Part shown: one piece after another, positions 24,185 through 34,800 of the stretch
Numbering within the stretch: position 1 is the first letter of the stretch
Layout: every line of letters begins with the position of its first letter
Source: Gammaproteobacteria bacterium
GTDB lineage: Bacteria; Pseudomonadota; Gammaproteobacteria; Tenderiales; Tenderiaceae
DNA: 52,016 bases
Assembly (NCBI GenBank): GCA_024277755.1
Contig: JAJRUN010000021.1
Span: 1-52,016 of the forward strand
Direction of reading: 5' to 3'
Notes under the pieces: model-generated
Told to the model about the DNA's origin: nothing
The model's input: the letters and a program-made list of their open reading frames with translations, nothing else
Database searches by the model: none
Made by a program: the position numbers and the translations under genes

Positions 24185-27100
24185 CTAGGCCGGGCGATGC
24201 CTCGCCTCACCCAGCCGCAGCAAACTAGGCAGCAGGATCAAAGTAAACACAGTGCTCACCGCCAGGCCACCGACGATTACCGCTGCCAGACCACGATAGA
24301 GTTCAGTCCCCGCCCCCGGCACCAATAATAACGGCAACATACCAAACAAACTGGTTAGAGTGCTCATTAGAATAGGCCGCAGGCGCAGGTGTACTGCCTG
24401 CTCAACGGCATCGCGCCGCGCCAGCCCTTCACGCTCGGCAGCCCGGGTCTGATGCACCAGCAGTATGGCGTTGTTGACCACCAAACCAAGCAGGATGACA
24501 AAGCCAATCATGGTCAACAGATCCATCGGCTGTTTAATACCCACCAAATTCAAAATATACAAGGTTGCGACGCCACCCACCGTTGCCAGCGGAATGGTCA
24601 ACAATACCAGCAGACTATCTTTGAATGAGCGAAACAAAGCACTGACCAGCAGATACAGAATCACAATCGCGAGCAGAAAAGTTCCTCCCATGTTTTTAAG
24701 TGTGGTTTTTAACTTGTCCGCTGAGCCGGAATAACGAATAAAACCATCTTCCGGCAAAACCGCTTCAATCGCTGGCGTCACCTTAGCCTTGATCAGGTCA
24801 ATCCCTTCTTCCACCGACATCCCTTCAGGCAAACGCACCTGCAGGGTAACGGTTCGACGCCGGTCGATACGCCGCAACTGATCCGGCCCGGCAGTGCGCA
24901 CCACACTCATCAGTTCGCCTAGGGGCTGAATACCGGCATTAGGCGTCGCCAGGGGAATTACGGCTAATTCTTCCGGCGTGGTCCATTCATCACTACGCAG
25001 AATGACATCAAGGCGTTGCTCACCATCAAAATAATCAGCGACATACAGTCCATCACCCAAGGCGCGGATGATGCCACCCATGTCACCACGGTTCCAGCCT
25101 GCCTCAGCGATGCGGCGTTCATCCGGCAGCAATCGCAACTCGGGTTCGGCCAACTCCAGACCGGGGAAAGGCCGTGGCATGGTGCCAAAGGCCTCGCGCA
25201 CCGCCATAAATCCAGCCATACCGGCTTGCAACAAGGACTCCAGCTCACGCCCCTGAATATCTATATCAATAGAGCGCCCCCCTCCCAAACCACCAAACAG
25301 CGAGGCTTTGAAAGCAAAACCGATGGTATCGGGAAAGCCGGCGATGGTTTGATTTATCAGCGGCACCAACATTCCAGTCTGGTCTGGATCAACCGTCCGC
25401 GCTCCCATAAACATCCCCCTGGACATGGCGACAAAAAAGTAATTATCCAATTGTGGCTGCTTCTCACCACTCAGATAAGGAGCCATTGCCGCCGCTACCT
25501 GCTGGCCCATTTCCTTTTCCATGAATTCAATATTGGCACCCGGCGGTGGATTGATAAAACTAAACACCAGGTTGCGGTTGCCTTCAGGCAGATAATCGGC
25601 TTTGGGGATCATCATAAATACCAGCAACAGCGGCACCGTCAGCAAACCCACAATCCAGAACAAACGCGAACGCGGGCCGGTGATGCGCATAATCAGTGCC
25701 GTCATGCCATCCCACCAATGTTGATGCGGGTCGTGCATTGTCGCCGACCTAAGCCAGGTCATGGCGGTGGTGGGCAAAACGGTTACCGCAACCAATAGAG
25801 AAAAACACACCGCCACGGCAATGGTCAGCGCCAAGTCAGCAAACAGCTGCCCTGCCTCATCGGCCAGAAACACCACCGGCAGAAAGATTGCCACCGTAGT
25901 GGCGGTTGAGGCCAACAAAGCCCCCCAAACCTGGGACGCCCCCTTGGCCGAGGCGACCTCCGCTGACTCACCCTTCTCACGTAAGCGAATAATATTTTCC
26001 AGCACTACAATCGCCGCATCCAAGACCATGCCAACAGCAAATGCAAGCCCCGCAAGCGAGATCACATTCAAGGTGCGACCCGCAGCATCGAGAATCAAAA
26101 AACTGCCCAGCACACAGACCGGAATGGCCAAGGCCACCATCAGGGTGGCGCGGAATTTACGAAAGAACCACCACAACACACCTATCGCCAGCAGAATGCC
26201 AATGCCCAGATTGTTGCCCACCATGGCAATAGAGCGATTGATGTAAATAGTCTCGTCATAGACCTGTTCAATCGACAGGCCAGCTCGCTGCAACGGCCCG
26301 TCGCGCAGCTCTTCCACCGCAAACCGCAGGCCGTTCATCACCTCAAGCACGTTGACGCCGGTTTCACGATGAGCATTCACCGCCATCGCCGGCTCGCCAT
26401 TCTGAATAACAAAACTGCTGCGATCCACCATCCGCACCTCAACCTTGGCCACATCACGCAGATAGACCGGCCGCCCATCGCGCCAGTCCAGAATCATCTC
26501 GTCAAAATCCGCCAATGAATAAGCACCGGTGTAGCGCACCGTATAACGACGCTTGCCGACATCGGCAAAACCCGCTGACACATCTTCAGCCCCCACCAAC
26601 GTTACAACCTCAGGTAATTCGATGCCAAGACTGGCCGCCCGATAGGGATCAAAGGTAATGCGCAGCTCATTCTCACGCCCACCGCGAACCTCAGACATAG
26701 CCACACCCGGCACCCGTTCAAAACGGCTCTGCACCACCTCTTCAATGTAATCCTGATAACTGGCGATATCGCGCTCATTGCCCGACACTGTTTTGATGAT
26801 AAACCAGCCAATCGGGCTGCTATCACCACCAACAGTGCTGATAATGGGCTCATTGGCATCAGCAGGGTATCGCGCCACCCGGTTCAGACGGCTCATCACC
26901 TCAAGCAAGGCACGTCGCAGATCCGTGCCAACTGCAAAGGTCAGCGTCACCTTACCGCTGCCACGCCGGGCCTCAGACAACACCTGAGTAGCACCAGGCA
27001 AACCACGCAAAGCATCTTCTTGCGGCTCAACAATCTCAGCTTCGACCTCTTCAGGCGCAGCAGCACGCCAAGCTGTAGAAATCGTGATCTCAGGTTCTTG

Positions 27101-27220
27101 AACTTCGGGCGTCAGCTGAATCGGCAAACGCCCCAGGCTGATCAGGCCAAACAACAATATCAACAGAACGGCGACAGCAACCGCCACCGGGTTTCCAAGG
27201 GATAAGCGGGTCAAATTCAC
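24185..27220 (-). CDS. RND efflux permease (AcrB-like)
   Basis: A 1011-residue inner-membrane proton antiporter of the AcrB-like class. N-terminal TM (residues ~10-30, AVAVAVLLILLFGLISLGRL), two large periplasmic domains and two sets of helices in standard order, with the family block ALLASTATTVAIFLPVVFL. The TM4 signature reads GMVLDAAIVVLEN: only one of the two acidic residues of the AcrB relay (D407/D408) is present. The TM10 position of AcrB K940 is Asn in LVVNNAILLV. The GTG start overlaps the adaptor stop (GTGA, 27217-27220). No outer-membrane channel gene is linked. Substrate unknown. Confidence 0.92.
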   Translation of the reverse strand: MNLTRLSLGNPVAVAVAVLLILLFGLISLGRLPIQLTPEVQEPEITISTAWRAAAPEEVEAEIVEPQEDALRGLPGATQVLSEARRGSGKVTLTFAVGTDLRRALLEVMSRLNRVARYPADANEPIISTVGGDSSPIGWFIIKTVSGNERDIASYQDYIEEVVQSRFERVPGVAMSEVRGGRENELRITFDPYRAASLGIELPEVVTLVGAEDVSAGFADVGKRRYTVRYTGAYSLADFDEMILDWRDGRPVYLRDVAKVEVRMVDRSSFVIQNGEPAMAVNAHRETGVNVLEVMNGLRFAVEELRDGPLQRAGLSIEQVYDETIYINRSIAMVGNNLGIGILLAIGVLWWFFRKFRATLMVALAIPVCVLGSFLILDAAGRTLNVISLAGLAFAVGMVLDAAIVVLENIIRLREKGESAEVASAKGASQVWGALLASTATTVAIFLPVVFLADEAGQLFADLALTIAVAVCFSLLVAVTVLPTTAMTWLRSATMHDPHQHWWDGMTALIMRITGPRSRLFWIVGLLTVPLLLVFMMIPKADYLPEGNRNLVFSFINPPPGANIEFMEKEMGQQVAAAMAPYLSGEKQPQLDNYFFVAMSRGMFMGARTVDPDQTGMLVPLINQTIAGFPDTIGFAFKASLFGGLGGGRSIDIDIQGRELESLLQAGMAGFMAVREAFGTMPRPFPGLELAEPELRLLPDERRIAEAGWNRGDMGGIIRALGDGLYVADYFDGEQRLDVILRSDEWTTPEELAVIPLATPNAGIQPLGELMSVVRTAGPDQLRRIDRRRTVTLQVRLPEGMSVEEGIDLIKAKVTPAIEAVLPEDGFIRYSGSADKLKTTLKNMGGTFLLAIVILYLLVSALFRSFKDSLLVLLTIPLATVGGVATLYILNLVGIKQPMDLLTMIGFVILLGLVVNNAILLVHQTRAAEREGLARRDAVEQAVHLRLRPILMSTLTSLFGMLPLLLVPGAGTELYRGLAAVIVGGLAVSTVFTLILLPSLLRLGEARHRPA

Positions 27221-28344
27221 TCTGCAGCACCGCCCTTCCAGCTGGACGCCCCCTTCCAGTCATTTTGAGCAGACGCTCCCGCATCCCCCTTGACTCGGAC
27301 ACTCTGCCCCGGGCGCAGCCGTTCATTACCACGCACCACCACCTGTTCACCAGCAGCCAGATCGCCCATCACCTGGATAAACTCACCACTGGCAATACCC
27401 ACCTGCACCTGCACCCGCACCGCCGTTGAGTCTTCACCAACCTTAAATAGATGGCTGCTGCCACCACGACGCAACACCAGTGCATCACGCGGCACACTCA
27501 GCACCTCCTGAGGCAAAGCAGTGGGCAAGGCCACCTTGAGCGCCTGCCCCGCCAACCATTCGCCCTCAACAATATCCAGCCGCAACCGCAATAACCGCGA
27601 CTGACTATCGGCCACCGGCACAACAGCCCGTAATACCGCCATCCCCTGCTGTTGCCGAGCAGTAATCTGCAAACGCTGGCCAATCACCAGAAAAGGTTTC
27701 AAACTCAGCGGCGCCGACGCCTCAACCTCAAGATGACTTGAATCAACCAGTTTCAACACCTCATCGCCACTGTTAACCCATTCACCGGCACGCTTGCTGC
27801 GCTGCACCACCACCCCGGCAAACGGGGCACGCAAATTGGTTCGCTCAAGATGCTCATAGGCAATCAACATTCGCGCCTTGGCGGCCACCAGCTCATTCAT
27901 GGTTACATCACGCTGTGACAAGGTTTGCTCCAGCTGGGTCTGAGCAGCATTATTCTGTTTTGCCAAACGCTGCAGACGCACCAGCTCGCGCTTAAGAAAC
28001 GTCAGACGGGCCTCCTCACGCGCCACTTCGGCCCGCGCCACATCCAACCCCGCCTTGATCAACACATCATCAATGCGCGCCAGAATGCCACCCTGCTTAA
28101 TTCGATCGCCTTCCTCGGCAACCGATACCAGTCGGCCATCAACCTCAGCCGCAATATTGGCGTCATCAAGACTAACCACCGTCGCCGCCGCCCAGCTCAC
28201 AGGTGCCATGGCCCGCACCTGAGCCTGGCTCACCTCAACCGGCGCTGCCCGGGGGCCTTTTTGAGCCCAGCCTTCGACAGCGACACAAAGCATCAACAAA
28301 GCCAATAGCCATCGACTGGAAGTTTGTTTACCGCAATTATCCAA
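27217..28344 (-). CDS. RND efflux periplasmic adaptor (membrane-fusion protein)
   Basis: A 375-residue exported adaptor linking the permease to an outer-membrane channel. Signal peptide about residues 1-27 (ending EGWAQ), biotinyl-lipoyl-like halves (DDANIAAEVDGRLVSVAEEG and LRAPFAGVVVQRSKRAGEWV) around an alpha-hairpin (about 100-170), then beta-barrel and membrane-proximal domains. The start is a TTG with an AAGGAG ribosome-binding site 8 bases upstream; the nearby ATG at 28350-28352 is in another frame. First gene of the pump operon; its stop overlaps the permease start. Confidence 0.92.
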   Translation of the reverse strand: MDNCGKQTSSRWLLALLMLCVAVEGWAQKGPRAAPVEVSQAQVRAMAPVSWAAATVVSLDDANIAAEVDGRLVSVAEEGDRIKQGGILARIDDVLIKAGLDVARAEVAREEARLTFLKRELVRLQRLAKQNNAAQTQLEQTLSQRDVTMNELVAAKARMLIAYEHLERTNLRAPFAGVVVQRSKRAGEWVNSGDEVLKLVDSSHLEVEASAPLSLKPFLVIGQRLQITARQQQGMAVLRAVVPVADSQSRLLRLRLDIVEGEWLAGQALKVALPTALPQEVLSVPRDALVLRRGGSSHLFKVGEDSTAVRVQVQVGIASGEFIQVMGDLAAGEQVVVRGNERLRPGQSVRVKGDAGASAQNDWKGASSWKGGAAE

Positions 28345-28644
28345 CAGCTCATCTCCTTAATACTAAATAGGCTTTTCGGCCACAAATAGCTTATTATTGC
28401 GCCACAAAACATCATGCCTGATCACAACAGCAATTAGCACCACCCGTAGGCAGTGTTCAAACTTGTATTTGATGTTCGTTTTGCATTATTTTAGCTAGTC
28501 TTGTTCACGCGCATAACTTAATGTTTTCAATGCAGGCATATAGAATTCGGTCCGCAATTACATTTAATTAGCAGAAATACCGATATAATCAGGGCGAAAC
28601 GCCAGGTAACAGGCAAAACAGCACGCTCAAGTTAGGGAAGATAG
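28345..28644. other. Divergent intergenic region RND adaptor / PilZ-like gene
   Basis: 300 bases. A perfect TATAAT at 28584-28589 is a likely -10 for the plus-strand gene; no good -35 is seen. No regulator gene or clear operator for the pump is present. Confidence 0.5.
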
Positions 28645-30501
28645 ATGATTAAGCTAAGCATCCCGGAACGCAACAACAACCCAAACATTACTATCCACCC
28701 GGGAATTGCACAAATCAAGGCAAAGCTTGACCACTTGCCACTCGCCAACGCCCGTGAAAGCTGTGTGCAGATTCACGCCCTGCTCAAACCGCTCAACCGG
28801 GCACCACTTGATCTGAATGTACGCAGCAAGATTATAGAAATGATCCTGCCCCTGCTGGAAGACCTGACTAGCAGCGTCCGCTCAACCTACATGAATGTAC
28901 CGCTACCATTGGCAGAAAAGCTTGCTCGTAATGCCTTGATCATAAGCGCCCTGCAGACTGAACTCAGCTACACCTACAAAATTATCGTTCAGGATCTACT
29001 GGAAGACCAGGTCGCCACCGCAACGGGTTCCGTACAATTACCGCAGGCCATCTATTACGCAATGAGCTTTTTGGCCCGCCAGCTGGTCGACACCTACGCC
29101 CTCTACACTGACGAACCCAGACACATCTGGCGGGAACTAAATCAACTATACCTGTACGCCGAGAAACGACAGCTACAAGATATTGAGCTAAACCCCATCA
29201 ATGCCACAGACGAACCAAAACCGGCCACCATTGCCAACACCTACCGCCGCATTATACTGCTATCGCTGGCCAATCCTTACCATCTGATGCAAGGCGAGGC
29301 GGTAAAAATGTTCAAGCATCTGATCGATTGGGCACCCAGCTGCAACATCATTCCACACGGCAACAAACCCGTGCCGGAAGGTCAGCTATTCGTTGACCTG
29401 CAAATGGATGCCCCGCCGCTGTATGCACCCAACACAGCCAACAAAATACGTCCCAAAGAAGGCCGCCTGCTCGAGATTAAAGGCATTCTTAACAAACTCA
29501 ATAATGAAATCCATGTCCTGGCAACACATAATAAAAATGCAATTCAGAGCAATCTGGCCAAGCGCATGGAGCGCGACATGTACTTTCGCTGGTCTGAAAG
29601 CTGGGGTATCCGCCGCGAGCGCATGAGCCACCGCAGCTCAGTCAAGACCCCGACGCAGGTCATTTGCAGCCTGACGCTAGCCCATCACTTCATTAGCGGC
29701 GGCAAACATTTTGAACCGGAAGAACACGAAGTAGAAATGCAGAATCACGACAGCCTAAGCCTTGGCCATAGCCATGATTCGCTGTCGTTAATTCCTGAAG
29801 GGCACTCACCCTGGGCGCAAGAAAGTGATATCCAACACCTAACCACAAGTATCGAAAAACCACGTCAGTCAATCTTTGAAAATAATGAAGGACAAAGCCA
29901 AAAGGATATCTGGGTCAAAGTATTTGCCACCTCAATCGAAACAATGGAAGAACTAACCGGCAAACAAAAAGTGGCATACGACACCTACGACTGCCAAATA
30001 ATTAACACCAACCAGGGCGGCTATGGTCTGACCTGCGCAGACAAAATAACGCCATCTGCCCGCTCCGGCGAACTATTGGCCGCCAGAACAGGGCAATATA
30101 ATGAAGGCTGGTCTATTAGCGCTATCCGTTGGATGAAGATTGCCAACAAAGGCAAGATCAACATGGGCGTCCGCATCATCGCCGAAGATGCCCGGGCAAT
30201 TGGCTCTAAAGCCGTTTCCGGCATAGGCACCGGTGGCGAATATTTCCGCGCCCTGCTGGCCCCCGACCTTGACCCGGAACAACACCCAACTACATTAATT
30301 ACGCCAGCGGCCGTTTATGATATTGGCTCCGTTATTATGCTGAACCTTGATGACCGCATTCTTTACGCCAGACTCACGCGGCAACTTGCGTCAACCAACG
30401 CCTACTCTCAGTACCAGTTTGAGTTGGTAAAACGGCCCGACACACTAAAAACCGCTAGCGACAACCAAGAACAACGGCAGTCGTCCCGATTATTTAGATA
30501 A
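28645..30501 (+). CDS. Conserved protein with C-terminal PilZ-like domain
   Basis: A 618-residue cytosolic protein without TM segments. The N-terminal ~330 residues are helical. A low-complexity linker with two near-identical HDSLSL stretches follows (residues ~367-382). The C-terminal part (~435-600) resembles a PilZ-type beta-barrel: YDTYDCQIINTNQGGYGLTC, LLAARTG and GWSISAIRWMKIANKGKINM. The canonical c-di-GMP RxxxR and D/NxSxxG motifs are not clear, so c-di-GMP binding is uncertain. Similar large proteins occur in many gammaproteobacteria without defined function. It is followed at 19 bases by a pentapeptide-repeat gene, likely in one operon. Confidence 0.65.
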   Translation: MIKLSIPERNNNPNITIHPGIAQIKAKLDHLPLANARESCVQIHALLKPLNRAPLDLNVRSKIIEMILPLLEDLTSSVRSTYMNVPLPLAEKLARNALIISALQTELSYTYKIIVQDLLEDQVATATGSVQLPQAIYYAMSFLARQLVDTYALYTDEPRHIWRELNQLYLYAEKRQLQDIELNPINATDEPKPATIANTYRRIILLSLANPYHLMQGEAVKMFKHLIDWAPSCNIIPHGNKPVPEGQLFVDLQMDAPPLYAPNTANKIRPKEGRLLEIKGILNKLNNEIHVLATHNKNAIQSNLAKRMERDMYFRWSESWGIRRERMSHRSSVKTPTQVICSLTLAHHFISGGKHFEPEEHEVEMQNHDSLSLGHSHDSLSLIPEGHSPWAQESDIQHLTTSIEKPRQSIFENNEGQSQKDIWVKVFATSIETMEELTGKQKVAYDTYDCQIINTNQGGYGLTCADKITPSARSGELLAARTGQYNEGWSISAIRWMKIANKGKINMGVRIIAEDARAIGSKAVSGIGTGGEYFRALLAPDLDPEQHPTTLITPAAVYDIGSVIMLNLDDRILYARLTRQLASTNAYSQYQFELVKRPDTLKTASDNQEQRQSSRLFR

Positions 30502-30520
30502 CGACAAGGTGACTTAACAC

Positions 30521-30865
30521 ATGCCATTACTGAAAAATGATGACCCAATGTACCGCCTGCTTCGCGAAGGCGACATCAAAACCTTCAACAGCGAAAAAGA
30601 AAAAATCACCAAGGTTGACCTGTCTGAATGTGACTTTCGCAGTGTCGATCTGAAAGGCATGAATGCTGCCGGTGTCGACTTTAGTGGCTGCTACTTTCGT
30701 CAGGCCGACCTCAGAGGCGTAGACTTCAGCGATGCCAACCTCAGAGGTGCCAGCATCAATGGTTCAAAAGTATCCGGCGCCTACTTTCCCAAACAGCTGA
30801 CCGCCATGGAAATCGAACTTTCCCTGATTCACGGCACTCGCATGCGTTACGACGAAAAAGTCTAG
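30521..30865 (+). CDS. Pentapeptide-repeat protein
   Basis: A 114-residue protein whose middle (about 30-85) is a run of A/C(D/N)LXX repeats: VDLSECDFRSVDLKGMNAAG, VDFSGCYFRQADLRG, VDFSDANLRGASING, which fold into a right-handed quadrilateral helix. It is short, with few coils, and no role can be read from it. Its stop overlaps the stop of the convergent AmgK-like gene (shared CTAG at 30862-30865), an unusually tight convergent junction. Confidence 0.85.
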   Translation: MPLLKNDDPMYRLLREGDIKTFNSEKEKITKVDLSECDFRSVDLKGMNAAGVDFSGCYFRQADLRGVDFSDANLRGASINGSKVSGAYFPKQLTAMEIELSLIHGTRMRYDEKV

Positions 30866-31857
30866 CCATTCCGCAATTGTGGCAACACCTCAGAACCAAG
30901 CAAAGCAGCCAAAAACGCCAGCTCGGGATGTCGCTTGGCAACGTCACTCACATAGGCCAGCGTTCTCGGAATATCAGGCAAATAACCCGGTTTATCATCA
31001 CGAATATTAAGCCGGGCAAAAATACCAGCGGCCTTCAAATGTCGCTGCACACCCATACAATCAAACCAGACCAGTAATTGTTCATAATCAACATCCACAG
31101 CCAGGCCAGCTGACTGAATCTGGCGATGATAATCCGCCAACCAGACCTCAACCCGTTGGCGTGGCCAACTGATATAACAATCTTTCAATAAAGACACCAG
31201 GTCATAGGTCAACGGCCCCAGCACCGCATCCTGAAAATCAAGCAACCCAGGATTATCAACCTCGGTTCGCATTAGGTTTCGTGAATGATAATCCCGATGC
31301 ACCCACACCTGTGGTTGAGCCAACGCCTGTTGTGCCAACCATGCAAAAACATTTTCAAGCGCATCAGCCTGCTCATCATTCAAGTCAATTCCAAGCTGTT
31401 GCAGCAACAACCAATCTTTAAACAGATTCATCTCCGCCATCAACAAACCGACGTCATAGACCGGCAAGACCACCTCACTATCAACAGCCCGAACTTGCAG
31501 ACGAACCAAAGCAGTCACTGCATCTGCATATAACGCATCGACACTATCATCATCAAGTGCCTGCAAATACTGCTCACACCCCAGGTCTGTCAGCAATAAA
31601 AAACCCTGCCGCAAATCCTGCGCCAGTACCTTCGGCACATTCAAATCAAAACTGGCCATGGCCGCAGATATTTTTATAAACGGCCCACAGTCCTCCTTGT
31701 CAGGAGGGGCGTCCATAATCACAAAACTTTTCTGCCCATGCTGAACACGAAAGTAACGCCGAAAACTGGCATCACTTGAGGCCGGGCGTAAATCAGCATC
31801 CGCAATACCCAGCACCTCTTCAACCCAAACCTTCAACTGTTCAAATCTTTGATCCAT
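30862..31857 (-). CDS. amgK: Aminoglycoside-phosphotransferase-fold kinase, AmgK-like
   Basis: A 331-residue kinase-fold protein. The catalytic loop VHRDYHSRNLM and metal-binding LLDFQDAVLGPLTYDLVSLL match the COG3178 group that includes AmgK, the anomeric MurNAc/GlcNAc kinase of the peptidoglycan-recycling shortcut. In Pseudomonas amgK lies with murU next to lptD-surA; here the kinase is near lptD but separated from it by an RND pump, and murU is not in the window. It starts 7 bases after the RND permease stop, so it is transcribed with the pump. The symbol rests on homology and partial synteny. Confidence 0.75.
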   Translation of the reverse strand: MDQRFEQLKVWVEEVLGIADADLRPASSDASFRRYFRVQHGQKSFVIMDAPPDKEDCGPFIKISAAMASFDLNVPKVLAQDLRQGFLLLTDLGCEQYLQALDDDSVDALYADAVTALVRLQVRAVDSEVVLPVYDVGLLMAEMNLFKDWLLLQQLGIDLNDEQADALENVFAWLAQQALAQPQVWVHRDYHSRNLMRTEVDNPGLLDFQDAVLGPLTYDLVSLLKDCYISWPRQRVEVWLADYHRQIQSAGLAVDVDYEQLLVWFDCMGVQRHLKAAGIFARLNIRDDKPGYLPDIPRTLAYVSDVAKRHPELAFLAALLGSEVLPQLRNG

Positions 31858-31864
31858 TCATCAA

Positions 31865-34800
31865 TCACTCAGGCACAGGCGGCACAAATTTACGATACTG
31901 CCGACGACAAAAACATCGCATATCATCTGCAACCAAATAAAAACATGGCAACGCCAATAAAATAAGCAGCGTTGCAAACAACAAACCAAAACCCAGGCTA
32001 ATCGCCATTGGCGATAAAAATTCTGCCTGTCCCGTGGCAAAAAATATTAATGGTGAAACACCGAGAAAGGTTGTAACACTGGTTAACAAAATCGGCCGCA
32101 TTCTGACACGCCCCGCCTCAATCACAGCATCAAACCTACTCCTGCCATCGTTGCGTTTACGTTTCATAAAATCAATCAGAATCAACGAATCGTTGACCAC
32201 AATTCCCGACAAGGCCAGAAAACCCAGCATAGAAAGAAACTGTAAATTTTCACCCAGCAATAAATGCCCGGCAACTACACCGATAAATCCAAAAGGAATC
32301 GCAAACATCACCACAACAGGTTCAAACAGAGAACGAAACAACAGCGCCAAAATGAAAAATATCACGGTCAAGGCAATCACCAGCGCCCGCAACATATCAC
32401 GCATCGACTCGTTAGCCTCTTTCTTTTCACCCAGAAAAACCAGACCGTAATCATGTTCGTTTTCGATTTCTGAAAACGCTTGCCGCACCAGTTCTGTCAC
32501 TGCCAGTGGCGTTGTCACATTATCATCCACCTCTGCCGTTACCGTCACCAGACGACGCAGATCACGGTGTTTAATACTTTCGACACCACGCGTTATTTTA
32601 ATGTCGGCAACATCAGATAAAATAACCACCCGGCCAGCAGGCAACACCAATGGCAACTTTTCAAACATTGGCAACTGCTGTCGCACAGCATCTTTATAAA
32701 TCAATCTAACAGGTATACGTTCATTCCCCCAAGTAACGTGGGCAACCTCTTCACCCTGAAAACCACGTCGCACCGCATCCGCCAATTGCCATTGCGTCAA
32801 ACCCAGTTGACGACCACGTTCATTGAGCTGGTATTGATATTCCAACTTACCTGCCTCCATGTCTGTGCGAACATCATAAACGCCAGGCGTCTTCTTCAAG
32901 AAGGCGGCAATCGCTTCACCACGCGGCATCAGGCCTTCGATTTTTTTACCCTGCACGCCAACCTCAATATCCGCCCCCGACGGCCCTCCTTGCGGTCGTA
33001 AAATCGAAAGCTTATAAATACCCGCTTCGGCCAGCAAACGCTGCCGCAGATCATTGATCACCTCGCCGGTGGAACGATCACGTTCTCCCTGCCAGGAAAA
33101 TTTCAAACTGACCACCGGAGTAATAAATGTTTCGATAAAACCGTGTGGTTTTTGTTTTTTCAAATCGACAATGAATTGAATATGCTTACTGCCAAAACGC
33201 ACTGTGTTGAAGTCAATAAAGGTCACACCGACATTGGTCAGCAGGCTCTGCATCTCATTGTCTTTGATCACATCGGCAAACACCGTTTCCAGACGACTGG
33301 CCAAGCGTGAACTTTCTTCCAGGCTATAAGTATTTGGGGTTTCGATATTGACGAAAAACTGTCCCGTCTCGACACTGCCAAACAGTTGAAACGGCACCCG
33401 GGTCACAGCCACCACAATGGCAATGAGCAACACCCCCACCGTCACCAGACTCACCAGATAACGATTCACCACCGCCCAGCTCAACAGCTGTGAATATTTA
33501 TCGACCAGGCGCTGCCACTGACCAGTGCTTTTTTTCTTGCGTTGATCCAGCCGCAAAAATTCACTGGCATGAGATGGCAACACTGCAAACGCCTCCCACA
33601 ACGAACCCAACAGGGCACAACTCACCACCACCGGGATCACCGCCACAAACGCGCCCATGGTGCCGCCAATGGCAAACACCGGCAGAAAGGCGGCGATGGT
33701 TGTCGCGGTAGAGGCAATCACCGGCGCCATGACTTCACGACTGCCAACCATTGCTGCATCGCGTGGTGACTTGCCCATTTCCATGTGGCGGTAGATATTT
33801 TCGGTGACAATAATCGCGTCATCAACAATCATGCCCAAGGCAATCAGAAAGGCAAACAGCGACACCATATTGATGGTGTGACCAAGATAATTCATGCCGA
33901 TAATGGCCACCAGAAATGACACAGGAATCCCCATCGCAGTAATCAGCGCAACACGAAAATTGAGAAACAGATACAACGACAACAACACCAGAATCAACCC
34001 CACCACGCCGGATGATTTGACTGTGTTGAGACGATTTTTTACATACACCGACAGATCGCTAAAGACGCCACTGTGAATCGTCAGCGGCAGCTCTTGCTGC
34101 AACTGCGCCGACAGTTCATGCACCCGCCTTGACACCTCGATAGTGGAGGAGTCCAGCGTTTTGGTCACCGTAATATTGACCGATGGCTGGCCATTAAAAC
34201 GCGCCAGTGTGCGGGCCTCTTCAAAACGCAATTCAACCGTGGCTAATTGCCCCACGCGCAACACACCACCCTGTTGATTGCGCCGCAACGGAATCTGCTG
34301 CACCAATTCCGGTTGTGGTGCCACACCAATGCCACGCAGCAGAATGTCACCCTCTGCTGCCTCAATCTTGCCACCGGGCAGTTCACTTAAATTTTGCCGC
34401 AGCGCCAGCGAGATTTCTTCCAGAGTCACCGCCCTGGCAGCCAACTGATGTGGATCGACACTGACCCACAACTCCCACTCACGAATCCCGGCGGGCTGGG
34501 CGCTGGCCACCCCCGGAATCGCCAGCAGGCGACGCTTGATATCATCAGCCGTGTCATACAGGGTAGCGGCAGCCACATCACCATAGACCGCCATGCTGAT
34601 CACCGGAAAGCGCGTCTGCACCCGGCGCACATCCGGCTTATCAACATCATCAGGCAAGTCAGTCACCCGATCGATAATGCTGCGGGCATCATCAACAAAG
34701 GCATCCACATCACTACCCGGTTTAAGCTTTATCATGATGCTCGACATGCCTTCGCTGCTGCTAGACATCAAGCTATCAATATCGGCCAGGGCGTCGAACT

